A DNA stretch of 64,000 bases from Ruminococcus sp. (GTDB lineage: Bacteria > Bacillota > Clostridia > Oscillospirales > Ruminococcaceae): the NCBI GenBank assembly GCA_021199375.1, contig JAJQIB010000012.1, positions 1 to 64,000 of the forward strand. Direction: 5' to 3'. The notes beneath the pieces were generated by a model, which had not been told where the DNA came from, made no database searches, and worked only from the letters and a program-made list of their open reading frames with translations. The position numbers and the translations under genes were made by a program. Below, piece by piece: positions 8,138 through 16,753 of this stretch. Numbering within the stretch: position 1 is the stretch's first letter; each line of letters opens with the position of its first letter.

Positions 8138-9051
8138 GCGAAAGACTAAAGGTGAGCGTGTGCGGAGTTGAGTTTAAAAATCCCGTAATCCCCGCAAGTG
8201 GCACATACGGCTACGGACGTGAGTATGAATCGCTATATCCCCTCTCAAGGCTCGGCGGAATATCGGTAAAGGGCACTACGCTTAATCCCCGTCAGGGAAA
8301 TCCCGCACCAAGAGTTGCCGAAGCACCATCAGGCATGCTAAACTCTGTAGGGCTTCAAAACGGCGGCTCACAAAAATTTTTAGAGTACGAGCTTCCAAAT
8401 CTATTGACCAAGGACACAAGAATAATCGCAAACATAGCAGGCTCGACAATTGATGAGTGCGCAAGGCTTGCATCTCTCATAAATCCATCTGAGGTTGACA
8501 TGGTCGAGCTTAACATAAGCTGTCCTAACGTAAAGCAGGGCGGAGCGGCATTTGGCACCGACTGCAGCGTTGCTGCTGAGGTTACATCTGCTGTAAAAAA
8601 GGAGCTGCCTGACAAACCACTTATGGTAAAGCTATCGCCGAATGTTACGAGCATAACTGACATTGCAAGGTCGGTTGAGTCGGCGGGAGCGGATGCGCTT
8701 TCGCTTATAAACACCGTACTCGGCATGAGAATTGACATCAAAACCCGACGTCCTATCCTCAAAAACAACGTGGGCGGACTATCAGGTCCCGCAATTTTTC
8801 CAATAGCGGTGCGTATGGTATGGCAGGTGGCGAACGCTGTAAGCATACCGATAATCGGTATGGGCGGAATTGCCTCGTGGGAGGATGCTGTTGAAATGAT
8901 GATGGCTGGAGCGAGTGCTATTCAGGTAGGTGCGGCAATCTTTGCAGACCCCTACACTCCTGTTAAGATTATTGACGGGCTTGAAGGCTACTGCGAGGAT
9001 AATAATATCGCTAACATATCAGAAATCGTCGGCACAGTAGAGCCGTGGTAA
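8134..9051 (+). CDS. pyrD: Dihydroorotate dehydrogenase, class 1B catalytic subunit
   Basis: Oxidises dihydroorotate to orotate with FMN and forms a complex with PyrK. The catalytic base is a cysteine in ELNISCPNVKQGG, characteristic of class 1. The 305-residue soluble length and overlapping pyrK gene indicate the NAD+-dependent 1B type rather than the membrane class 2 enzyme. FMN-binding glycine motifs (GMGGIASW and AIQVGAAIF) are present near the C-terminus. It ends 13 bases before the ribonuclease Z gene. Confidence 0.95.
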   Translation: MSERLKVSVCGVEFKNPVIPASGTYGYGREYESLYPLSRLGGISVKGTTLNPRQGNPAPRVAEAPSGMLNSVGLQNGGSQKFLEYELPNLLTKDTRIIANIAGSTIDECARLASLINPSEVDMVELNISCPNVKQGGAAFGTDCSVAAEVTSAVKKELPDKPLMVKLSPNVTSITDIARSVESAGADALSLINTVLGMRIDIKTRRPILKNNVGGLSGPAIFPIAVRMVWQVANAVSIPIIGMGGIASWEDAVEMMMAGASAIQVGAAIFADPYTPVKIIDGLEGYCEDNNIANISEIVGTVEPW

Positions 9052-9064
9052 GAAAGGATAAAAT

Positions 9065-9979
9065 ATGCCTGAAATAAAGCTTGTCGGCACGGGCGGAATG
9101 ATGCCGCTTAAAAATCGCTGGCTAACCTCCTGCTACATCGAGCATGAGGGCTCTGCGGTGCTAATAGACTGCGGTGAGGGTACACAAATTGCGCTTGCTG
9201 AAAGCGGCTGCAAGATAAGCAGGATAAATCTGCTTCTAATAACCCACACGCATGCCGACCATGTATCGGGAATACCCGGATTTTTGCTGTCGCTTGGCAA
9301 TTCATCACGAACAGAGCCTCTTGACATCTATCTGCCACAGGGTAAGACAGGGACAATTAAAAATCTGATGTGCATCTGTGACCGACTTCCATTTGAGATA
9401 ATATTTCACGAGCTGCCAACAAGCAAGGAAAGCTCGTTTATCGCTGACAGAATAGATCCGATGTGTGAGATACGCTCGCTTCCGCTTAGACACAGCTGCG
9501 ACTGTCTGGGATATTCGCTAACGCTTAGGCGCAAGCAGGTGTTTTTACCCGATGAGGCGAAGCGACTTGATATACCCATGCCCTACTGGCGGCATCTTCA
9601 TGCAGGAGAGACAGTAACGCTTGAGGATGGGCGCACCATTACTCCCGACATGGTAACTCAAAGCTCACGTCCGCCAAAGAAAATCACCTACATCACCGAC
9701 ACGCTTCCCTTTGGCGCAATTGCGAAATTTGCAAGCGGCTCACAGCTTTTTATCTGCGAAGGAATGTACGGTGACGAGGGGAAGAAGCAGAGCATGAACC
9801 ACAAGGGGCATATGCTCATGCAGGACGCTTGCTCGCTTGCCGCAAGGGCAGGGGTAGAACGGCTATGGCTCACCCACTACAGTCCAGCAGAATTTCATCC
9901 CGAAAACTACACAAAAGCACTCAAAAAAATATTCCCCGAAACGGTGGTTAGCCATGACGGGGAATATGTTGAGATATAA
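9065..9979 (+). CDS. rnz: Ribonuclease Z (tRNA 3' processing)
   Basis: A zinc-dependent endonuclease that removes 3' trailers from tRNA precursors. The metallo-beta-lactamase signature THTHADHVSGIPG (HxHxDH) is at about residues 60-72, with further ligands in PLRHSCDCLGY and in LTHYSPAEFHP near the C-terminus. The 304-residue length matches bacterial RNase Z. AGAAAGGATAAAAT precedes the ATG. It is 13 bases behind pyrD and probably the last gene of this plus-strand run, since a convergent bidirectional terminator follows. Confidence 0.93.
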   Translation: MPEIKLVGTGGMMPLKNRWLTSCYIEHEGSAVLIDCGEGTQIALAESGCKISRINLLLITHTHADHVSGIPGFLLSLGNSSRTEPLDIYLPQGKTGTIKNLMCICDRLPFEIIFHELPTSKESSFIADRIDPMCEIRSLPLRHSCDCLGYSLTLRRKQVFLPDEAKRLDIPMPYWRHLHAGETVTLEDGRTITPDMVTQSSRPPKKITYITDTLPFGAIAKFASGSQLFICEGMYGDEGKKQSMNHKGHMLMQDACSLAARAGVERLWLTHYSPAEFHPENYTKALKKIFPETVVSHDGEYVEI

Positions 9980-9981
9980 AA

Positions 9982-10032
9982 AACAAAAAATCGCACCATC
10001 TGCGTCAGCGTAACGCAAATGGTGCTTGTTTT
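9982..10032. terminator. Bidirectional intrinsic terminator
   Basis: A stem of 7 bp plus 5 bp with one mismatch (9993-10005 with 10013-10025) is flanked by A-rich DNA on the left and TTGTTTT on the right. It can terminate both rnz (plus) and the zinc-ribbon gene (minus), which converge here. Confidence 0.75.
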
Positions 10033-10044
10033 ATCGTGTAGGAT

Positions 10045-10323
10045 TTAGCCCTGCTCCTTCATCTTAGCAAAGCAGTCGCTGCAATAAACAGGTCTGTCTT
10101 CGTGGGGCTTGAAGGGAACGGTAGCCTCGCCGCCGCATGATGCGCAAACAGCTGTGTACATCTGTCTCTCGCCGCCTCTGCTCTGCTTGCGAGCGTCACG
10201 GCATGCCTTGCATCTCTGGGGCTCGTTTACAAAGCCTTTTTCAGCATAAAATTCCTGCTCACCGGCTGTGAAAACAAACTCGTTTCCGCAATCCTTGCAT
10301 ACTAATGTCTTGTCCTCGTACAT
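10045..10323 (-). CDS. Small zinc-ribbon protein with four CxxC motifs
   Basis: A 92-residue protein carrying CKDC at residues 9-12, CKAC around 38-41, CASC around 60-63 and CSDC near 80-83. This suits two structural zinc sites, one per zinc ribbon. The family is common and uncharacterised in Clostridia; a nucleic-acid-binding or ribosome-associated role is possible but unproven. The gene is on the opposite strand to rnz and shares its terminator. About 60 bases upstream is the tRNA-like element described separately. Confidence 0.8.
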   Translation of the reverse strand: MYEDKTLVCKDCGNEFVFTAGEQEFYAEKGFVNEPQRCKACRDARKQSRGGERQMYTAVCASCGGEATVPFKPHEDRPVYCSDCFAKMKEQG

Positions 10324-10384
10324 GATAAACCTAACCTTTCCGGTCGTTGGGACTTCCCCAAACCATACATATTATATTTCGTTT

Positions 10385-10454
10385 GCGTAAAGCCGGACTT
10401 GCACCGACATCCATGAGCCTTTTGGCACCGCTCTTTCATTGAGCTATTTAACGC
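10385..10454 (-). ncRNA. tRNA-like element lacking an anticodon arm
   Basis: Read on the minus strand, a 7-bp acceptor-like stem (10454-10448 with 10391-10385, one mismatch) encloses a D-arm-like hairpin (GCTC/GAGC, 7-base loop) and a T-arm-like hairpin with a 5-bp stem and 7-base loop TGCAAGT (one T-G pair). The 21 bases in place of the anticodon arm form only a short GCC-AAAA-GGC hairpin, and the D loop lacks GG. It lies between the sigma-factor stop and the zinc-ribbon gene. It may be a degenerate tRNA, a tRNA mimic or a regulatory leader; I do not think it is a working tRNA. Confidence 0.3.
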
Positions 10455-10459
10455 ATAAT

Positions 10460-11011
10460 TTACCTTAGCCCTTCACGCAGCTTTCTTCTCGCCCTTTGCA
10501 TTGCGTTGTCAACTGCCTTTTCGCTTAAGCCTATGCTTTGTGCTATTTCACGGTAGCTAAGTCCCGTAAGATACGACATAAGCACATCGCACTCGGTTTT
10601 TGTCAGGCACTCTTCTATTGCATGATAAACCGTAGCAAGCCGCTCACGGTCAAGTCGCACCGCCTCGCCCTGAGCATCCTCTGTCTCATCAAGCTCGTCA
10701 GAAGACTCGGTCAACAGGCTATTCTTTTTAACGGCAGATAGCATCTTGTTTTTTGCGCATGTCATAAGATAAGCTCTGGCACTACCTCGGTCTGCATCAA
10801 AGCTTGATATCGCCGAAAGTGCGCCAAGCATACCCTCTTGAAAAAGATCCTCGGATATTTGAGGATTAATGCTAATTGCCATAGACCTTATCGACGGAGC
10901 AAGTCTTGATATAAGCTCGGATGCCGCTGTGGAATCGTTCCTTGCACACTCTGTAAGCGCTTCATCATCAAGCAATGAAAAGTCATTCGCCTTAATCTCA
11001 AAATCGCTCAT
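10460..11011 (-). CDS. Sigma-70 family sigma factor, SigH-like
   Basis: A 183-residue RNA polymerase sigma factor. Region 2 is recognisable in SEDLFQEGMLGALSAISSF, and region 4 in LSYREIAQSIGLSEKAVDNA with a basic C-terminal helix. Size and domain order resemble SigH of endospore formers, which controls the transition to stationary phase and competence or sporulation; the assignment to SigH rather than another group 3 or ECF-like factor is tentative. The ATG at 11011 is preferred over upstream in-frame starts because GGGAG lies about 10 bases before it. A strong promoter lies just upstream, with the longer ORF running through it, which also argues for the shorter protein. Confidence 0.8.
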   Translation of the reverse strand: MSDFEIKANDFSLLDDEALTECARNDSTAASELISRLAPSIRSMAISINPQISEDLFQEGMLGALSAISSFDADRGSARAYLMTCAKNKMLSAVKKNSLLTESSDELDETEDAQGEAVRLDRERLATVYHAIEECLTKTECDVLMSYLTGLSYREIAQSIGLSEKAVDNAMQRARRKLREGLR

Positions 11012-11050
11012 AATGCACGCTCCCATGCCGACAACTACCTCTACCTTTTT

Positions 11051-11079
11051 AGCATACCACAACATTACAAAAAAGTCAA
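11051..11079 (-). promoter_or_regulatory. Promoter of the SigH-like gene
   Basis: TTGACT (11079-11074) and TATGCT (11056-11051) on the minus strand, spacer 17 bases. Its position 40 bases before the chosen ATG fits a short leader. Confidence 0.6.
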
Positions 11080-11194
11080 GCAATTTTTAAAAAATATTTA
11101 ATAGTTGCAAAATTTCGTTATATTCAACAATTTTTCAAAAACTTTTTGTACAATTTACTAATAACAAATAAGATCAAACGTTTTCATCGCACAT

Positions 11195-11232
11195 AAAAAC
11201 GGAGGGAGCAAATTCGCTTCGCTCGCCTCCGC
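11195..11232 (-). terminator. Terminator of the fumarase-subunit transcript
   Basis: A long stem (GCGGAGG...CCTCCG with inner GAGC/GCTC, 11200-11231) is followed on the minus strand by TTTTT. It lies 40 bases after the stop of the fumarase beta subunit gene. Confidence 0.75.
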
Positions 11233-11271
11233 AAAATGTTGCTAAAATCATGTCTGTCAGATACAAAAGGG

Positions 11272-11832
11272 TTAATCTGTCTGAGCAAACTGGGCTCTTC
11301 CACTTTCAAACAGATTTCCACCATGACAGTCAATCGCCGTTATAAGCGGAAAATCCTCGACATAAAGACGCTTTACCGACTCGCATCCCAAATCATCAAA
11401 GGCTATTACCTCGCATGACTTGATTCTGCTTGCCGCCAATGCTCCGCATCCGCCTACCGCACAAAAGTACACCGCACCGTTTCTTTTAATGGCGTCACAA
11501 ACCTCTTTGCTTCGCTCGCCCTTACCTATCATCCCAGCAAGTCCTTCGTCAAGAAATCTTGGCGCAAATCTGTCCATTCTGCTGCTGGTTGTGGGTCCGC
11601 ACGAGCCTATCGGCTTGCCCTCAGGTGCGGGGGTAGGTCCGGCATAATAAATCACCGCACCGCGCAGATCATACGGCAACATGTCGCCGCTGTCAAGTAA
11701 AGCGTTAATGCGCTTATGCGCCGCATCGCGGGAGGTATACACTGTACCGCTTAGCAGCACCTTATCACCCGCCTTGAGCGTTTGTGCCGCTTCTGGAAGA
11801 TCCTGTGTGCTTATCTTAATTTCATTGCTCAT
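11272..11832 (-). CDS. Fumarate hydratase / tartrate dehydratase beta subunit
   Basis: A 186-residue homologue of the C-terminal domain of class I (Fe-S) fumarases, encoded as a separate beta subunit in many anaerobes. The alpha subunit carries the Fe-S cluster and is needed for activity. The conserved YYAGPTPAPEGKPIGSCGPTTSSRMD block (about residues 63-88) contains the substrate-binding region. The matching alpha gene is not in the window, and the gene instead follows the DivIVA-like gene by about a dozen bases. Start choice is uncertain: the ATG at 11832 lacks a good Shine-Dalgarno and an in-frame TTG lies at 11841, so translation may be coupled to the upstream stop. Confidence 0.82.
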   Translation of the reverse strand: MSNEIKISTQDLPEAAQTLKAGDKVLLSGTVYTSRDAAHKRINALLDSGDMLPYDLRGAVIYYAGPTPAPEGKPIGSCGPTTSSRMDRFAPRFLDEGLAGMIGKGERSKEVCDAIKRNGAVYFCAVGGCGALAASRIKSCEVIAFDDLGCESVKRLYVEDFPLITAIDCHGGNLFESGRAQFAQTD

Positions 11833-11844
11833 TGCTGACAAATA

Positions 11845-12750
11845 TTACTCGTCTTCTGCTACTAGGTCTAGTCCCTCATCAACGAGATTTCTCGCTGAGG
11901 ATGCCATCTGCATACTCTCGGAGCTGAAGCTGTTGAGCTCACCCAAAAGCTTAGTAACGGTTTCTTCGAGTCCTTCAAACTCTGCACGAACATTCTTTCT
12001 CAAATCTGCGGACTTAGCCTTAATAACCGCAGCCTGTGTTTTTGCATCATCTATAAGTCTTGCAGCCTTAGCCTCTGCATCAGTTGTTGTCTTGTATGCC
12101 TCATTGCGAGCATTTTCGGTAACCTCTTCAGCATCTGCCTGTGCAATCTGCATGGTTTCCTGAGCCTCGGTCTGAGCCTTTGTAACAGCAGCCTGTGCCT
12201 GAGCGTTAGCGTCGTCAACAATCTGGTTAGCCTGCGTTTCAGCCTCATCGGTCATCTTCTTAGCAGCGTTCTTAGCTTCAGTTACAATCTTGTTAGCTGT
12301 ATTCTGAGCCTCAACAAATACGCTTCCGAGGTCAAATGCAGATGCGGTGCCGTCTCCAGCACTTGCCGCTTCCTTCTCAGCCTTTTCAAGCTTTTCCTTA
12401 AGGTCTTCGATCTGCTCAGTCTGCTCTGCGATGGTCTGATCCTTTTCGGTAATCTGCTGCTCATAGTCGGCAATTCTCATGTTCATCGAGTCGGTCGATG
12501 CCATAAGCTCAGCTACCTTATTCTTAGCCTCTTCAACCTTCTTTTCGAGCTCTTCCTTGCCCTCAAAATCGCCAGAAGCAACCGCACCATTTTCGCTCTG
12601 CTGCTCAAGACGCTCAATGGTTTCTTCCTGATCCTTTACCTTGCTTTCGAGATTGTAGATCTTTGAGTTTAACTCATCTACATAAGCAAGTACATCCTGC
12701 TTATCAAATCCGCCCATACGGACAGTTCTTAAATAACCGTTGTTAGCCAT
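11845..12750 (-). CDS. DivIVA-domain coiled-coil protein
   Basis: A 301-residue cytoplasmic protein expected to bind curved membrane at poles or septa. The N-terminus (GYLRTVRMGGFDKQDVLAYVDELN, about residues 4-27) matches the DivIVA membrane-binding and dimerisation region. The rest is long coiled coil, with an alanine/glutamine-rich middle built of degenerate repeats of the type AKNAAKKMTDEAETQANQ. GGAGG lies 9 bases before the ATG at 12750; a longer in-frame start would overlap this site. It has its own promoter and lies next to ftsZ, which supports a role in division or cell shape. The downstream gene is a metabolic subunit, which is unexpected. Confidence 0.85.
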   Translation of the reverse strand: MANNGYLRTVRMGGFDKQDVLAYVDELNSKIYNLESKVKDQEETIERLEQQSENGAVASGDFEGKEELEKKVEEAKNKVAELMASTDSMNMRIADYEQQITEKDQTIAEQTEQIEDLKEKLEKAEKEAASAGDGTASAFDLGSVFVEAQNTANKIVTEAKNAAKKMTDEAETQANQIVDDANAQAQAAVTKAQTEAQETMQIAQADAEEVTENARNEAYKTTTDAEAKAARLIDDAKTQAAVIKAKSADLRKNVRAEFEGLEETVTKLLGELNSFSSESMQMASSARNLVDEGLDLVAEDE

Positions 12751-12789
12751 GTTACATTCCTCCAAACGTTAAGTTGTTTACATAATATA

Positions 12790-12818
12790 ATTATACAATA
12801 CTTTACCGATTTTTTCAA
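12790..12818 (-). promoter_or_regulatory. Promoter of the DivIVA-like gene
   Basis: TTGAAA (12818-12813) and TATAAT (12795-12790) on the minus strand with a 17-base spacer, 40 bases before the start codon. Confidence 0.7.
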
Positions 12819-12982
12819 CAAAAAATTTAGAATTTGAAAAACTTCATTGATTTGAACAAAATTCCAAGTCATTTTTTGTGAATTTTAACCACAGACAGCC
12901 GTGCAAGGGCTGAATCTTATTCCTCACATCACATAATAACGCACTTTAAAATTTTAATACTCCCGTGGGTATTGGATACAAA

Positions 12983-13006
12983 GAGCGGACGCTGACACGC
13001 CCGCTC
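12983..13006 (-). terminator. Probable ftsZ terminator
   Basis: A 9-bp stem with one G-T pair and loop TGTCAG lies just after the ftsZ stop on the minus strand, followed only by TTTG. The weak T tract makes it a modest terminator, so some read-through into the DivIVA-like gene is possible. Confidence 0.5.
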
Positions 13007-13023
13007 CGATTTAATTTTTCAAA

Positions 13024-14139
13024 TTATTTCTTGAAGATGTTGAAAATATCATCGTAGTAAGCAGGATTGTCAGCAGCCTTAACTCCAGCCTTGTGAAGTG
13101 CCTCTGCATCAGCCTTGCTGTCCTTTTCAAGTGAAGCTGCCGCTGTCTGTGCAGCTGCCTTAGTCTGTACCTTCTTTGTAGCAGCACCGTCAAAATCAGC
13201 TGCAATTACGGTTACATAAACCTCATCGTTAGCCTCGCTGTCGTAACCGTTACCGAAGATGATTTCTGCATCCTCGTCAACTGCCTCGGTGATGGCATTT
13301 GTTAGCTCGTCAATCTCGTCAACAACGATATCCTCGCTCATGGTGATATTTACAAGCAATCTCTTAGCTCCTGCAATTGAGGTCTCAAGCAGATCGCTCT
13401 TTACTACCTGTGAAACCACCTCGGATACCTTTTCCTTGCCCTGACCATGACCAATAGCCATGTGAGCGTAGCCAGCATTCTTGATGATGGTTGTAATATC
13501 AGCAAAATCAACATTTATGTCATCATGTCTTGTGATTATCTCTGCTATTGAAATAACATCGGTTTTTAGCACCTCATCAGCAAGTGCGTACGACTGATGC
13601 ATTGTAAGCTTCTGTCCATTTTGAAGAAGATTCTGGTTTGGAATTACGATGAGTGCATCGACGTTTTCGAGAAGCGATGCGATTCCCATCTCTGCCTTTT
13701 CCATCTTCTTTGCGCCCTCAAACTTAAAGGGCTTGGTAACTACTGCAATAGTAAGCTTTTCCATGTCGTGAGCAATCTGTGCTACGATAGGAGCCGCACC
13801 TGTTCCTGTGCCGCCGCCCATTCCTGCGGTAATGAATACCATATCCGCATCCTTAATAGCCTCGGTGATCTCCTCTTGGTTTTCCTTAGCTGAAGCCTCG
13901 CCAACCTCTGGCTTTGCACCTGCTCCCAAGCCATGTGTGAGCTTAGCACCTATTTGAATCTTTTGAGTTGCCTTTGAGTTTTTAAGTGCCTGTACGTCGG
14001 TATTTACTGCAATGTAGTCAACATTTCCGACAATACCTGCTTCGGCAATGCAGTTAAGAGCATTTCCACCGCCGCCGCCGACGCCTATCACCTTGATCTT
14101 TGCCCCTTCGATGGGAGCTTCAACATATTCATATGCCAT
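13024..14139 (-). CDS. ftsZ: Cell division GTPase FtsZ
   Basis: The tubulin homologue that polymerises into the division ring. The GTP-binding signature [10 protein letters not shown] is at residues 108-117, with the N-terminal glycine cluster [11 protein letters not shown] around 19-29 and a catalytic T7-loop region with NVDFADI. The C-terminus (residues about 310-371) is a short variable linker ending in DDIFNIFKK, the conserved peptide that binds FtsA, SepF or similar partners. The ATG at 14139 is chosen because AGGAGG is 9 bases upstream; an ATG at 14148 abuts that site. It is separated from ftsQ by about 210 bases and is probably also transcribed from its own weak promoter (TTTACT-17-TATCAT near 14235-14263). 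Confidence 0.97.
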   Translation of the reverse strand: MAYEYVEAPIEGAKIKVIGVGGGGGNALNCIAEAGIVGNVDYIAVNTDVQALKNSKATQKIQIGAKLTHGLGAGAKPEVGEASAKENQEEITEAIKDADMVFITAGMGGGTGTGAAPIVAQIAHDMEKLTIAVVTKPFKFEGAKKMEKAEMGIASLLENVDALIVIPNQNLLQNGQKLTMHQSYALADEVLKTDVISIAEIITRHDDINVDFADITTIIKNAGYAHMAIGHGQGKEKVSEVVSQVVKSDLLETSIAGAKRLLVNITMSEDIVVDEIDELTNAITEAVDEDAEIIFGNGYDSEANDEVYVTVIAADFDGAATKKVQTKAAAQTAAASLEKDSKADAEALHKAGVKAADNPAYYDDIFNIFKK

Positions 14140-14352
14140 GTTCTTCATCCTCCTGCTTACCGCAATCTTTTTGGTTTCATATTGTCATTTTATCTTTCAA
14201 TTGTCCAAAAATCAACGTTTTAATAAATATACTTTTATGATATCACAAATTCCGATAAAAGTAAAGTCATTAATTCGACAATCCTCAAATTTTAGCTATT
14301 AGCACAATTTTTCGGCTTTTTTCGAACGTTATTTTGTGCATTTTTACCCCGC

Positions 14353-15372
14353 TCACCAGGTCGTATTTCCGTAATCATCTGTCGTGTAGGTGTAATCATC
14401 TGTGCTATAAGTGTAATCGTCTGTACTATAGGTATAGTCCTCAGTATAGGTGTCCTCAGAATCTAAATAGTAGCTGCTGTCGTACTCACTGTATGTGTCA
14501 GCAGTACTTTCATCATCTGTAAGACCATCCGCTTCAGAATCCACCGTTGTCGTGGTGGCTGTTGTGACCTCAGCCTCCTTGGGTATCGCCGATATTCCGC
14601 TGTCTATACCATTATATCTAAGTGTGCCCTCATAGCTTTCAGGTAATCCCGTTTCTATTACCGCTTGAATATAGCTAAGCTTTACATCCAAATCAACCGA
14701 GCTGCCAAGCTCTATCTCGATTCTTCCATCATACTCAAGTACAATGTCAGTTCTGTCTGTAATGTCAATTTGCTCTATGCCCTCAAATTCAAGTGCTTTA
14801 AGCTGCTCAAAAATCTCTTCCAGTGCTTCGGTTTTCTGAGAATCCTCCGACTCTGCACTTGCTCCTGCGATAGTGTTTTTTAGCTCGTATCCTACAACAA
14901 GCACTAAATCTTCATTTCTCTCGGTTTGTCCCACCTCAAGCAGCTTTCCTGAGGTAGAGGATGTATAGTAAACGCCATCCTGCTCAATTTGTGCATTCTC
15001 GGTAGCCTCAGTTATCGTAATAACAAGATTATCAGGATAATCCTTCTCAACCTTCACATCGTCTATATATACCAGCGTTTGCTCTAAACGGCTTGCAATA
15101 TAATCGGTATTTAGCCTTATTAAATTTTGTCCTGGTGCAAGCCCTGCTACGCTTTGTATCTGTTCAGGCTCATATAGAGTGCTGCCGTTAATCTTTAGCC
15201 CTGTAACGGACAGATTGAAAAAGACATTCACGCTTAAAAGTGCGCCCAATGCCGCAATTATCGCCGTTATAATCATCGCATAGATGTTAAGCGCATTTCG
15301 CTTTCTGCCATGCCTTACACCTGAAGACCTGACATAGCTTCTGCGTCCGTTGTAGCTGCTCTTTTCCGCCAT
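14353..15372 (-). CDS. ftsQ: Cell division protein FtsQ/DivIB with repetitive tail
   Basis: A bitopic divisome protein: a basic cytoplasmic N-terminus (to about residue 27), a membrane segment at about 29-51, a POTRA domain beginning VTGLKINGSTLYEPEQI, then the FtsQ beta domain. Its role is to scaffold FtsL/FtsB and control septal peptidoglycan synthesis. Odd feature: after a threonine-rich linker (TTATTTTVDS) the last 50 residues form an acidic, tyrosine-rich tail ending in three near-perfect copies of DYTYSTD. This tail would lie outside the membrane and is not part of the conserved family. The gene follows murA by 22 bases and is in the same dcw transcript. Confidence 0.88.
   Translation of the reverse strand: MAEKSSYNGRRSYVRSSGVRHGRKRNALNIYAMIITAIIAALGALLSVNVFFNLSVTGLKINGSTLYEPEQIQSVAGLAPGQNLIRLNTDYIASRLEQTLVYIDDVKVEKDYPDNLVITITEATENAQIEQDGVYYTSSTSGKLLEVGQTERNEDLVLVVGYELKNTIAGASAESEDSQKTEALEEIFEQLKALEFEGIEQIDITDRTDIVLEYDGRIEIELGSSVDLDVKLSYIQAVIETGLPESYEGTLRYNGIDSGISAIPKEAEVTTATTTTVDSEADGLTDDESTADTYSEYDSSYYLDSEDTYTEDYTYSTDDYTYSTDDYTYTTDDYGNTTW
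14371..14450 (-). repeat. 21-bp tandem repeat in the 3' end of ftsQ
   Basis: Three to four imperfect 21-bp units encode DYTYSTD, DYTYSTD and DYTYTTD. In-frame tandem repeats of this kind can change copy number by slippage without breaking the reading frame. Confidence 0.75.
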
Positions 15373-15394
15373 CTTATTTAACCTTTCCTTGATT

Positions 15395-16657
15395 TTATAC
15401 TTTCCTTTCGGCTTTTACTCCAAGCCTTGCAAGCGCGCACTCGATAGAATCATATCCGCGGTCTATAAGCTCAACATTCGAAATCAGCGTCTCGCCCTGA
15501 GCTGCACACGCTGCCACACAAAGTGCCGCTCCGCCTCTTAAATCCGGAGCCACAACATTTGCTCCTGAGAGCGAGCTCACGCCGCTTACAACTGCGACTC
15601 TGCCCTCGGTCTTTATATCTGCGCCCATTCTCACCAGCTCATCTACATGGCGAAAACGGTTCTCAAAAATATCCTCTACAAAAATACCCGTGCCCTGTGC
15701 TCTTGTCATGCAAGCCATAACTATTGCCTGCGCATCTGTCGGAAATCCCGGATACGGCTGGGTTCTTACAGATCTCACTGCTTTAAGTCCCTTTGAAGAG
15801 CTTATGTATAGTCCGTCACAGCATTCATATACACTGCAGCCCGACTGACGAAGCAGATTTATCACCGCCTCAATGTCACAAGATCTTGCGCCCTTAAGCT
15901 TAGCCTCGCCGCCTGTAATTGCAGCTGCGCACATATATGTAACCGTTGCGATTCGGTCAGGCATTATATCAAACTCACAGCCATGAAGTTGGCTTCTTGG
16001 CACGCCCTTTATTTTTATTCTTGACGAGCCAGCTCCGCTTATTTTTGCGCCGCATCTGTTTAAAAACTCAGCCAGGTCGCAAATCTCAGGCTCTCTTGCG
16101 GCATTCGAAATTACCGTTTCACCCTTTGCAGTGACTGCTGCAAGCATCACGTTTTCAGTAGCTCCAACGGATGGAAAGGAAAGATTAATCAGCGTACCCT
16201 TTAGCCCTTTAGGACAGCTACAGATAAGCCTGCCGTGCGCCTCATCAATTTGCGCTCCAAGCTGACGCAGCGCCGAAAGATGAAGATCTATAGGTCTAGG
16301 TCCTAGCTCGCACCCTCCTGGAAAGCTAAGAGTACACTCGCCAACAGAGCCTAGTAGTGCGCCCAGAAAGATGATAGAAGAACGCATTCTTCTCATTAGA
16401 GCGTCTGAAATTACGTTTTTGTCAAGGACAGCTGTATCAACAATCACACTCGTGCCGTCTCTCTTGCATTTACAGCCAAGACAGCTAAGTATTCGCATTG
16501 CCGCATAAACATCTGAAAGCGGCGGACATCGATTAAGCCTTACCTCATCACCTGTAAGCACACAAGCGCTCAAAATAGGCAGCACGCTGTTTTTGGCGCC
16601 CTGAATTTCAAGCTCTCCGCAAAGTCTGTGTCCTCCCTCGATTTTTAGCCTTTGCAT
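15395..16657 (-). CDS. murA: UDP-N-acetylglucosamine 1-carboxyvinyltransferase
   Basis: Transfers enolpyruvate from PEP to UDP-GlcNAc, the first committed step of peptidoglycan synthesis. The AKNSVLP substrate-binding Lys-Asn is near residue 20, and the fosfomycin-target cysteine lies in PGGCELGPRPIDLH. The two-domain EPSP-synthase-like length (420 residues) is complete. GAGGTGGG lies a few bases before the ATG at 16657; earlier in-frame starts add a non-homologous leader. It is placed between an unknown membrane protein gene and ftsQ in the dcw cluster. MurB, MurC and MurD genes are not in the window. Confidence 0.93.
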   Translation of the reverse strand: MQRLKIEGGHRLCGELEIQGAKNSVLPILSACVLTGDEVRLNRCPPLSDVYAAMRILSCLGCKCKRDGTSVIVDTAVLDKNVISDALMRRMRSSIIFLGALLGSVGECTLSFPGGCELGPRPIDLHLSALRQLGAQIDEAHGRLICSCPKGLKGTLINLSFPSVGATENVMLAAVTAKGETVISNAAREPEICDLAEFLNRCGAKISGAGSSRIKIKGVPRSQLHGCEFDIMPDRIATVTYMCAAAITGGEAKLKGARSCDIEAVINLLRQSGCSVYECCDGLYISSSKGLKAVRSVRTQPYPGFPTDAQAIVMACMTRAQGTGIFVEDIFENRFRHVDELVRMGADIKTEGRVAVVSGVSSLSGANVVAPDLRGGAALCVAACAAQGETLISNVELIDRGYDSIECALARLGVKAERKV

Positions 16658-16753
16658 AAAACCCACCTCGCAAATCAAAGCGCATATGCGCTTTTTTAAA
16701 GTATGCTTCATACTATGCAGGTAGAGTCTTATTGGTTAATTCTTCGCTGCTAT

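Noticed and set aside
10385-10454. A cobalamin riboswitch or genuine tRNA at this site
   Set aside because: The GGTGCAAGTCCGGC stretch recalls both, but the rest of the riboswitch core and a real anticodon arm are missing; kept only as a tRNA-like element.
12051-12473. Arg/Leu-rich ORFs overlapping the DivIVA-like gene
   Set aside because: They are other-frame shadows of a repetitive coiled-coil gene with biased codons.
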